Part shown: in pieces, positions 1-6,962 of the stretch
Numbering within the stretch: the stretch's first letter is position 1
Layout: each line of letters begins with the position of its first letter
DNA from: Methylophilaceae bacterium UBA6140
GTDB lineage: Bacteria; Pseudomonadota; Gammaproteobacteria; Burkholderiales; Methylophilaceae
DNA length: 6,962 bases
Assembly: GCA_002423265.1 (NCBI GenBank)
Contig: DIVE01000047.1
Location: 1 to 6,962, forward strand
Direction of reading: 5' to 3'
Notes under the pieces: model-generated
Database searches by the model: none
Seen by the model: only the letters and a program-made list of their open reading frames with translations
What the model was told of the DNA's origin: nothing
Position numbers and translations under genes: made by a program

Positions 1-19
1 GGGCAATGCTGCAATCTGC

Positions 20-2590
20 TCAGCTGCTCAATTCCGCAATCGGAATCACTTTGCGGTTGGCATATTCCGCCATCTGGTGGAAATTCAGATAGCGATAAAT
101 CTCGGCGGAATTGCGGCTCAGCTTGTCGCCCACGATCGCCAGATACTCCTCAGGCGTCGGCATCCTGCCCAGCTTGGCGCATACCGCCGCCAGCTCGGCC
201 GAGCCGAGATAGACGCGCGCATCCTTGCCCATACGGTTATCGAAATTGCGGGTGCTGGTCGAGAACACGGTCGCACGGTCTGCCACGCGCGCCTGATTAC
301 CCATGCACAGCGAACAGCCGGGCACTTCGGTGCGGGCCCCGGCCACGCCGAAAATGGCATAGACACCCTCTTCCCGCAGCTGCGCCTCATCCATGCGGGT
401 AGGCGGCGCCACCCACAGACGCACCGGAATATTGCCCGTACCTTCCAGCACTTTGGCAGCTGCGCGATAGTGGCCGATATTGGTCATGCAGCTGCCGATA
501 AACACTTCATCGATCTTGTCGCCAACCACGGCAGACAAGGGCTTGATATCGTCCGGATCGTTGGGGCAAGCCACCAGAGGCTCGGTGATTTCGTTCAGAT
601 CGATTTCCAGCACATGGGCGTATTCAGCATCGGCATCCGGTTCCAGCAGCTCCGGCTGCGCCAGCCAGGCCTGCATCGCCTCGATACGGCGCTGCAGGGT
701 GCGGGCATCCTGATAGTCGCTGTCGATCATGTTCTGCATCAGCACGATGTTGGATTGCAGGAATTCAATCACCGGTTCCTTGTTCAGGCGCACGGTACAA
801 CCATTGGCCGAACGCTCGGCGGAGGCGTCTGCAAACTCGAAGGCCTGTTCAACTTTCAGGTCCGGCAGACCTTCAATTTCCAGGATGCGGCCGTTGAAGA
901 CATTCTTCTTGCCCTGCTTGCCCACGGTCAGATCACCCTTCTGAATGGCCGCATAGGGGATGGCATTGACCAGGTCGCGCAGCGTGATGCCGGGCTGCAT
1001 TTCGCCCTTGAAGCGCACCAGCACCGACTCCGGCATGTCGAGCGGCATGGCGCCCATCGCAGCAGCAAAGGCGACCAGCCCGGAACCGGCCGGGAACGAG
1101 ATGCCGATCGGGAAGCGCGTGTGTGAATCGCCGCCGGTGCCGACCGTGTCCGGCAATATCATGCGATTGAGCCAGGAGTGGATGACGCCGTCGCCGGGGC
1201 GCAGGGAGACGCCGCCGCGGCTGGACATGAATTCCGGCAGGCTGTGTTGCAGCTTGATATCGACCGGTTTCGGGTAAGCTGCGGTGTGGCAGAAACTCTG
1301 CATAACGAGATCGGCGGAGAATCCGAGACAGGCCAGCTCCTTCAGTTCGTCGCGCGTCATGGCGCCGGTGGTGTCCTGGCTGCCGACAGTGGTGATCTTC
1401 GGTTCGCAATAAGTGCCGGGGCGCACGCCGGTGCCTTCAGGCAGGCCGCAGGCGCGGCCGACCATTTTCTGCGCCAGCGTGTAACCCTTGCCGGAATCGA
1501 CCACGGGGTCCGGCCGCAGGAACACTGCCGATGGCGGCAGGCCCAGTTCCGTGCGGGCACGGGCCGTAAGACCGCGGCCGATAATGAGCGGAATGCGGCC
1601 GCCGGCGCGCACCTCGTCCGGCATGGTCAATGGCGCCAGCTCGAAGCCGGAAATCTGCTCACCCGCAGCGTTCAGCACCTTGCCCTGATAGGGCAGGATG
1701 ACGATCACATCGCCGGTTTCCATACGGCTGACGTCGCACTGAATCGGCAAGGCACCGGAATCTTCCGCAGTATTGAAAAAGATCGGGGCGATCTTGCCGC
1801 CCAGCACCAGGCCGCCGGTACGCTTGTTGGGGATATGAGGAATATCCTCGCCCATCCACCATTGCACGGAATTGATCGCCGATTTGCGTGAGGAGCCGGT
1901 ACCGACCACATCGCCGACATACGCCAGGGGCAGACCTTGTTGTTTCAGACTTGCAATGGTCTTGAGGCCGTCGGGCATCTTGTTGACCAGCATAGCATTG
2001 GCATGCAACGGAATATCGGGACGCGACCAGGCCTCCTGTGCAGGCGAAAGATCGTCGGTATTGGTTTCGCCGGGCACCTTGAACACGACCGCGCGAATTT
2101 CCTCCGGCAGCGCATTGCGCTGGGTAAACCATTCGGCATCCGCCCAGGATTGCATCAGCTTCTTCGCGTAAGGATTGCCGGCCTTGACCTTCTCCGCAAC
2201 ATCATGGAAAGCATCGAACATGAGAATAGTGTGCGACAGCGCCTTGACCGCATGCTCTGCCAGTTCCCCATCGAGCAGACTGACGAGCGACTGCACGTTG
2301 TAACCGCCGAGCATGGTGCCGAGCAACTCAATTGCATGCGCGCGCGAAATCAGTGTGCACTCGGCTTTCGCATGTGCGATATCGGTGAGAAAAGCCGCCT
2401 TGACATAAGCCGCCTGATCAACGCCGGCGGGTACCCGATGCGCCAGCAATTCCAGCAGAAAACCGGCCTCTCCGGCCGGCGGGTTCTTCAGCAGTGCGAT
2501 CAGTTCGGCCGTCTGTTCCGCATTCAACGGAAGTGGGGGCAAGCCTTGCGCGGCGCGCTCGGCAACGTGTTCTCTGTAGGCGGTCAGCAT
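20..2590 (-). CDS. acnB: Bifunctional aconitate hydratase 2 / 2-methylisocitrate dehydratase (AcnB), complete
   Basis: This enzyme interconverts citrate and isocitrate via cis-aconitate in the cytoplasmic TCA cycle; family members also hydrate 2-methyl-cis-aconitate in the methylcitrate cycle. The 856-residue product aligns end to end with E. coli AcnB (865 aa, from memory). Order: N-terminal HEAT-like domain (about 1-155), swivelling domain 4 (about 160-365, with GTGSSRKS at 230-237), then catalytic domains 1-3. Visible active-site elements are GGDSHTR (Asp488, Ser489, His490) and the three [4Fe-4S] ligands Cys701 (GSCMTN), Cys759 and Cys762 (PGCSLCMGN). The shorter length comes mainly from a compact loop near residues 205-215 (NKMPDGLKT), where E. 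coli has about 11 more residues. The ATG start gives the family N-terminus [16 protein letters not shown], but the Shine-Dalgarno is weak (GAG, 5 bases upstream). It has its own candidate promoter. In E. coli, iron-free AcnB binds mRNA; that is not testable here. The long plus-strand frames opposite it are shadows. Confidence 0.98.
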   Translation of the reverse strand: MLTAYREHVAERAAQGLPPLPLNAEQTAELIALLKNPPAGEAGFLLELLAHRVPAGVDQAAYVKAAFLTDIAHAKAECTLISRAHAIELLGTMLGGYNVQSLVSLLDGELAEHAVKALSHTILMFDAFHDVAEKVKAGNPYAKKLMQSWADAEWFTQRNALPEEIRAVVFKVPGETNTDDLSPAQEAWSRPDIPLHANAMLVNKMPDGLKTIASLKQQGLPLAYVGDVVGTGSSRKSAINSVQWWMGEDIPHIPNKRTGGLVLGGKIAPIFFNTAEDSGALPIQCDVSRMETGDVIVILPYQGKVLNAAGEQISGFELAPLTMPDEVRAGGRIPLIIGRGLTARARTELGLPPSAVFLRPDPVVDSGKGYTLAQKMVGRACGLPEGTGVRPGTYCEPKITTVGSQDTTGAMTRDELKELACLGFSADLVMQSFCHTAAYPKPVDIKLQHSLPEFMSSRGGVSLRPGDGVIHSWLNRMILPDTVGTGGDSHTRFPIGISFPAGSGLVAFAAAMGAMPLDMPESVLVRFKGEMQPGITLRDLVNAIPYAAIQKGDLTVGKQGKKNVFNGRILEIEGLPDLKVEQAFEFADASAERSANGCTVRLNKEPVIEFLQSNIVLMQNMIDSDYQDARTLQRRIEAMQAWLAQPELLEPDADAEYAHVLEIDLNEITEPLVACPNDPDDIKPLSAVVGDKIDEVFIGSCMTNIGHYRAAAKVLEGTGNIPVRLWVAPPTRMDEAQLREEGVYAIFGVAGARTEVPGCSLCMGNQARVADRATVFSTSTRNFDNRMGKDARVYLGSAELAAVCAKLGRMPTPEEYLAIVGDKLSRNSAEIYRYLNFHQMAEYANRKVIPIAELSS

Positions 2591-2618
2591 GGCAACTCAA
2601 TCAAAAATCAAAGGAAAT

Positions 2619-2647
2619 ATTATAGCGCGTGCAGCAGCCGCACGAAA
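2619..2647 (-). promoter_or_regulatory. Candidate sigma70-type promoter of acnB
   Basis: Read on the minus strand, 2624-2619 is TATAAT, a perfect -10 hexamer, in the context GCGCTATAAT. With a 17-base spacer the -35 position is TTTCGT (2647-2642), a poor match, so the promoter may rely on an activator. Transcription would begin near 2612, giving a leader of about 22 bases before the acnB ATG at 2590. The -10 is seen directly; promoter function is inferred. Confidence 0.55.
2628..2644. repeat. Inverted repeat in the acnB promoter spacer, possible operator
   Basis: CGTGC-N7-GCACG is a perfect 5-base dyad lying just upstream of the acnB -10 box and running into the -35 position. Its location is where a repressor or activator could contact the promoter. 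The arms are short and such dyads arise often by chance in GC-rich DNA. The same GCACG/CGTGC core recurs, in the opposite arm order, in the two hairpins further upstream. Confidence 0.3.
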
Positions 2648-2662
2648 CGCGGGATTGAAGCA

Positions 2663-2722
2663 GAGAGCACGCAACCAGCGTGCGAAAACAGGGAGAGCAC
2701 GCAACCAGCGTGCGAAAACAGG
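2663..2722. repeat. Two perfect 30-base tandem repeats, each with a hairpin
   Basis: Positions 2663-2692 and 2693-2722 are identical over all 30 bases; the identity stops at both outer edges. Each copy contains a stem of six base pairs with a five-base loop, GCACGC-AACCA-GCGTGC, at 2667-2683 and 2697-2713, followed on the plus strand by GAAAACAGG. The block sits between the end of the EF-hand gene and the acnB promoter, so a transcript reading leftward through both genes would carry two identical stem-loops. The minus-strand tail after the first hairpin met (TCTCCCTGTTTTC) is too interrupted for a classical rho-independent terminator. It could be a weak terminator, an RNA-stability element, paired protein sites or a small minisatellite. 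Confidence 0.85.
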
Positions 2723-2755
2723 CAAGGTTCGTGCCCGGGCGGGACAGCAACGGGA

Positions 2756-3007
2756 TCAGAACAGGGATTGCGCGAAAGAAGTGCCGCAGCTCTGACTGGA
2801 GGCGCTTTCCATCTTGTCGAGAATCTCCTTCTCGTAACCCTTGCCGTGTCTGGTCTCGATGAACACACGCACTTCGGAAACGGTGACGATGCCGTTCCTG
2901 TCCTTGTCCATTTCGCGCAGATTGTCTTCGACACTGGGCACAACAACGGCTTCAGCCGCCATGACAGGCATGCATATCATCAAAAGAAGTAGCGGTAGTT
3001 TTTTCAT
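2756..3007 (-). CDS. Small exported protein with a single EF-hand (calcium-binding) motif
   Basis: From the MKK start the product is 83 residues. Residues 1-20 (MKKLPLLLLMICMPVMAAEA) form a signal peptide, with AEA as a likely cleavage motif, so the mature protein of about 63 residues should be periplasmic or secreted. Residues 34-45, DKDRNGIVTVSE, are a canonical EF-hand loop: Asp34, Asp36, Asn38, Gly39 and Glu45 occupy the expected positions 1, 3, 5, 6 and 12, flanked by helix-like segments. The tail has one cysteine (SCGTSF) and ends in Phe. An in-frame ATG at 3032-3034 would add nine residues; I prefer 3007 because it gives a standard signal peptide, but neither start has a strong Shine-Dalgarno. 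EF-hands usually work in pairs, so it may dimerise or bind calcium weakly. Its biological role is unknown. It lies upstream of acnB in the same direction, 165 bases away. Confidence 0.82.
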   Translation of the reverse strand: MKKLPLLLLMICMPVMAAEAVVVPSVEDNLREMDKDRNGIVTVSEVRVFIETRHGKGYEKEILDKMESASSQSCGTSFAQSLF

Positions 3008-3069
3008 CGTCGTCAGCCCGTGAAGTACACCCATGATCCTATGAGTGGCACCATCCCATCAAGTTCATG

Positions 3070-3098
3070 ATTATGCGCCCAATATCCGCTGATTGCAC
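3070..3098 (-). promoter_or_regulatory. Candidate promoter of the EF-hand gene
   Basis: On the minus strand, CATAAT at 3075-3070 matches five of six -10 positions. GTGCAA at 3098-3093, 17 bases away, matches three of six -35 positions. Transcription would start near 3063, leaving a leader of about 30 bases to the ATG at 3034 or about 56 to the preferred ATG at 3007. No strong competing signal is visible in the gap. Confidence 0.35.
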
Positions 3099-3149
3099 CC
3101 GGCAGACCTCTGACAACCCCGAGGAAAACATACGCGCGATATTGTGATT

Positions 3150-3176
3150 TTGACTGTGCGGGTTGTAGGGTAAAAT
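3150..3176 (+). promoter_or_regulatory. Candidate promoter of the purB-tamA-tamB cluster
   Basis: TTGACT at 3150-3155 matches five of six -35 bases and TAAAAT at 3171-3176 five of six -10 bases. The spacer is 15 bases, shorter than the optimum; using the poorer TTTTGA at 3148-3153 as -35 restores a 17-base spacer. Transcription would start near 3183, giving a leader of about 38 bases. The PurR operator known from E. coli purine genes is not evident here. Confidence 0.5.
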
Positions 3177-3201
3177 TGCATATTCATTTAAGCAATTGCA
3201 T
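3174..3201 (+). repeat. Direct repeat AATTGCAT, copies 20 bases apart
   Basis: AATTGCAT occurs at 3174-3181 and again at 3194-3201. The first copy overlaps the candidate purB -10 box and the second lies in the leader, within the palindrome GCAATTGC (3192-3199). The 20-base offset is near two helical turns, so one protein could contact both copies on the same face. With only eight matching bases in AT-rich DNA it may be coincidence. Confidence 0.3.
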
Positions 3202-3205
3202 CTGA

Positions 3206-4591
<1,386 letters not shown>

Positions 4592-4606
4592 ACATGGACT
4601 CAGGGT

Positions 4607-6397
4607 TTGCCTTCCGCACCAATAACGTTCATAACGAATAAGCTCGCGGCGATTGTCCGCCTTACAACGGCTTGCGCACTGATTCTGGCGCTCGCGTTCC
4701 ATGCGGCTGTCGCACATGGCGCAGAAAAAAACTATCACGTCGAGTTCGATACGCCAGCCGATATCGAGCCCTTGCTCAGGCAGCATCTGGATATCGTCCA
4801 GTCTCTCGACAACCCGAGGTTGAACGACAGCGAATGGCAGCGTCTGATACGAACCGCGCCTGCAGCCATCGCCAACCTGCTGGCGACCGAAGGTTATTTC
4901 ACACCGGATATCTCCCATCAGACGCGCAAGGCCGAGAGGGTCTCGACAGTCAAATTCAAGGTAACGCCGGGTACGCAATCCCGCATCAGCGATGTCGAAA
5001 TCCATTTTTCCGGCGGCATTCTCGACCAGGCAGCGGATCAGAAACCGGCCATCAAGGCTTTGAAAGAACAGTGGCAACTCACCCGCGGAAAACCATTCAC
5101 GCAAGCCGAATGGGATCAGGAGAAGCGTCGCCTGCTGGCCGAACTGGTGGTGTTCCGCTATCCCAATGCCAGAATCGAACGCAGCCGGGCGGAAGTCGAT
5201 GTCGAAACAAACTCGGTCAAACTGAGCATCGCCGTCGACACCGGCCCGCACCGGCGTTTCGGTGAGATCAGCATCAGCGGCTTGCAACGCTACCCGGAAA
5301 ACATCATCCACCACCTGAACCAGATCAAGGCGGGCGACGACTACAGCCAGAACAGCCTGCTCAAACTGCAGTCCGAGCTACAGGCAACCGGCTATTTCGC
5401 CAATGTCGAAGTCGTCGCAGATACCAATGCAGAGCCCTCGTCACCGATACCGGTTGCAATCAATCTGACCGAAAACGCAGCGGCCAAGGTCGGTGTCGGC
5501 GTCGGCGCCAGCACCAATACCGGTGCGAGAACGCAGCTCACGTACGACGAGCTCAATGTGCTCGGCCTTGGTTGGCGCCTGAACAGCAGCCTGAAAGTGG
5601 AACAACGGGCCCAATCGCTGAATGCGTTGGTCAGCCTGCCGACCACGGAAAAAGGTTATCGCGACAGCATGAATGCCAATGTCGTGCGCGAGGACATCGA
5701 AGGACAGGCGCTGACCACCACCAATCTCGGCGTAAAACGCACCTGGGGGCCGAGAAATTTCGAACAGTCGGTCGGCGCCAACTACCTGATCGAACACCTG
5801 AATCTGGATGGGGCCGAATCCTCCAGAAAGCAGGCGGCCACGCTTTCCTACGGCATCACCTTGCGGCACACCGACAACGACCTGATGCCGACCAAAGGCT
5901 ATCTGTTCAACGCCCAATTCACCGGCGCGCCGCTCAACACGCTGTCCGAGGGCAATTTTCTGCGCAGCTACATCAAAACCCAGGCCTATTATCCGCTGGG
6001 CAGGAACACGCAGTTGATGGCGCGCATCGAAGCCGGTGCGGTGACCGGCGCCAACAGTGCGCCCGCGACCTACCTGTTCCGCGCCGGTGGTGATCAATCG
6101 GTGCGCGGCTATGCCTATCAGAGTCTGGGGGTGCGCGAAGGCGATGCCGTCGCCGGCGGCCGCTATCTGCTGACCGGCAGTGTCGAGCTGGTGCAATGGC
6201 TCAGTCCGCAATGGGGCGTTGCACTGTTTACCGATTTCGGCGATGCCGCCAGCGACGTCAAGAATCTCGAACCGGTCTACGGCTATGGCCTCGGCGCGCG
6301 CTGGAAAAGCCCGATAGGGCCGGTCGGTGCCGATATCGCCTACGGTGAGAACACCGGTGAGTATCGTCTGCATTTCAATCTGGGGGTCAATTTCTGA
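4607..6397 (+). CDS. tamA: TamA-type Omp85 outer-membrane protein (translocation and assembly module), complete
   Basis: TamA is the outer-membrane subunit of the TAM complex. With TamB it aids insertion of some autotransporters and other beta-barrels and has been linked to phospholipid transport. The product is about 596 residues (E. coli TamA, 577). Residues 13-36 form a signal-peptide core, cleaved near AVA or HGA. Three POTRA domains follow at about 42-120, 122-213 and 217-290; the third opens RFGEISISGL and contains LQATGYF. The rest is a 16-strand-type barrel. The Omp85 lid-loop motif VRGY is at 499-502 (Arg500), in RAGGDQSVRGY, and the C-terminus is RLHFNLGVNF, ending in Phe as barrel proteins do. 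The apparent start is TTG at 4607, 15 bases after the purB stop and in the same frame; no in-frame ATG exists before the signal peptide. A downstream ATT at 4652 would leave a more compact signal peptide. The family call is firm, the start is not. Confidence 0.93.
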   Translation: MPSAPITFITNKLAAIVRLTTACALILALAFHAAVAHGAEKNYHVEFDTPADIEPLLRQHLDIVQSLDNPRLNDSEWQRLIRTAPAAIANLLATEGYFTPDISHQTRKAERVSTVKFKVTPGTQSRISDVEIHFSGGILDQAADQKPAIKALKEQWQLTRGKPFTQAEWDQEKRRLLAELVVFRYPNARIERSRAEVDVETNSVKLSIAVDTGPHRRFGEISISGLQRYPENIIHHLNQIKAGDDYSQNSLLKLQSELQATGYFANVEVVADTNAEPSSPIPVAINLTENAAAKVGVGVGASTNTGARTQLTYDELNVLGLGWRLNSSLKVEQRAQSLNALVSLPTTEKGYRDSMNANVVREDIEGQALTTTNLGVKRTWGPRNFEQSVGANYLIEHLNLDGAESSRKQAATLSYGITLRHTDNDLMPTKGYLFNAQFTGAPLNTLSEGNFLRSYIKTQAYYPLGRNTQLMARIEAGAVTGANSAPATYLFRAGGDQSVRGYAYQSLGVREGDAVAGGRYLLTGSVELVQWLSPQWGVALFTDFGDAASDVKNLEPVYGYGLGARWKSPIGPVGADIAYGENTGEYRLHFNLGVNF

Positions 6398-6962
6398 TGA
6401 AAACCCGCCTGTTATTGAGCATGCTGGCATTTTTCCTGACTGCGGGCGGCTTCATGCTGCACAGCATTCTGCTGGCACAAGCTGCAACCATCAGCGCGAC
6501 CTCCAGCATCGAAAACATCAGCTACGACCTCGGCAACATGAAACTCTCGCTGGAGAAAATAGACTCCCGCATGCGCATCTCGCCATCCGCGGATGGCAAA
6601 CTGGTAATCGAAAACGTCAGTGCAAAAAGGCTGACGATCAAAATGACCGGACAGAGCAGCAGTTCCGCCGGCCTGCCACGCAACATCAGCCTGCCGCTGG
6701 CGATACAGGTGAAAGCGGCCAATATCGCCGAAGTGCTGATCGTGCAAGAAAATCAGACCCACGTTCTCAACGGGGTGATATTCAATCTTGATGCCGGTGA
6801 CAAACAGCTGCGGCTCGAACTGACACAAGCCAGAAGCCCATGGGGGGCGCTGAGCGGCAAGCTCTCGCTTGAGAACGCGAGGCCGTTTGCACTTGATGGT
6901 GTGATCAAACTCAGCCAGACCGAAGCCGAACGCCCTTATGACATCGCGCTCAATCTGGCCGG
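6397..6962 (+). CDS. tamB: TamB (translocation and assembly module, DUF490 family), 5' part only
   Basis: This frame opens at the ATG at 6397-6399, whose A is the last base of the tamA stop (TGATG), and stays open to the window edge: 188 codons plus two bases. A purine-rich GGGGG lies ten bases upstream. Residues 5-28 form a hydrophobic segment after MKTR, suited to an inner-membrane anchor. The rest alternates short hydrophobic and polar stretches that look like beta-strands, as in the long periplasmic TamB groove that runs to TamA. The stretch LPLAIQVKAANIAEVLI and SPWGALSGKLSLENARPFAL resembles TamB proteins. The segment between the anchor and the first strands seems shorter than in E. coli TamB. 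Identification rests on the tamA neighbour, the anchor and these motifs. The conserved C-terminal domain lies outside the window, so completeness cannot be judged. TamB proteins usually exceed 1,000 residues. Confidence 0.85.
   Translation, partial: MKTRLLLSMLAFFLTAGGFMLHSILLAQAATISATSSIENISYDLGNMKLSLEKIDSRMRISPSADGKLVIENVSAKRLTIKMTGQSSSSAGLPRNISLPLAIQVKAANIAEVLIVQENQTHVLNGVIFNLDAGDKQLRLELTQARSPWGALSGKLSLENARPFALDGVIKLSQTEAERPYDIALNLA

Noticed and set aside
77..1126. 349-residue plus-strand frame opposite acnB.
   Set aside because: It lies entirely antisense to well-conserved acnB sequence and is rich in His, Arg, Gln and Ala, typical of reverse reading of GC-rich codons. No recognisable domain.
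2667..2713. The two hairpins as a rho-independent terminator of the EF-hand gene.
   Set aside because: Stems are only 6 bp and neither is followed on the minus strand by an uninterrupted T-run (tails are TCTCCCTGTTTTC and TCTCTGCTTC). Kept as a repeat, not called as a terminator.
2663..2722. The tandem repeats as a CRISPR remnant.
   Set aside because: The copies are directly adjacent with no spacer between them, there are only two, and no cas gene is present.
2589..2795. Plus-strand 68-residue frame, very basic, with a 10-residue repeat RARNQRAKTG twice and an AGG eight bases before its ATG.
   Set aside because: The peptide repeat follows automatically from the 30-base DNA repeat, whose length is a multiple of three. 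The frame overlaps the acnB promoter and the 3' end of the EF-hand gene, and its composition looks like translated intergenic DNA.
1937..2992. 351-residue plus-strand frame spanning the acnB 5' end, the repeat region and the EF-hand gene.
   Set aside because: It runs antisense through two real genes and both promoter areas, carries the translated tandem repeat, and shows no domain.
5441..6430. 329-residue minus-strand frame opposite tamA.
   Set aside because: Antisense to the conserved Omp85 barrel; composition is that of a shadow frame and no family resemblance is visible.

Overview
The window looks like ordinary chromosomal DNA from a moderately GC-rich proteobacterium. The close match of AcnB and PurB to their E. 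coli homologues, the tamA-tamB pair and the small periplasmic EF-hand protein fit a betaproteobacterium, possibly of the Nitrosomonadales type. That placement is inferred from remembered homologues, not from a search. Nothing in the window indicates a phage, transposon, CRISPR array or defence island, and I found no rRNA or tRNA gene.

Layout, left to right. Positions 20-2590 (minus strand) carry a complete acnB, the TCA-cycle aconitase B. It is preceded by a 165-base gap holding a near-consensus -10 box, an inverted repeat beside that box, and two perfect 30-base tandem repeats that each contain a hairpin. Next, also on the minus strand, is a small gene for a secreted single-EF-hand protein (about 2756-3007). 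A divergent intergenic region of about 210 bases follows, with candidate promoters facing both ways. From 3221 to the right edge, a plus-strand cluster runs purB (adenylosuccinate lyase), tamA (Omp85-family outer-membrane protein) and the start of tamB (inner-membrane-anchored partner), which is cut by the window end.

How the genes relate. tamA and tamB overlap by one base and encode the two halves of an envelope-spanning complex that takes part in outer-membrane protein assembly and lipid transport. purB ends only 15 bases before the apparent tamA start, so the three genes are probably co-transcribed although purine synthesis and envelope assembly are unrelated. acnB and the EF-hand gene lie in the same direction and may be transcribed in series, but acnB has its own plausible promoter.

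I see no convincing new biological system. The points most worth a second look are the tandem hairpin repeats upstream of acnB, the unusual tamA start (TTG, with an overlapping 15-codon ATG frame), and the uncharacterised EF-hand protein. All four gaps between genes are shorter than 300 bases and their contents are described below.
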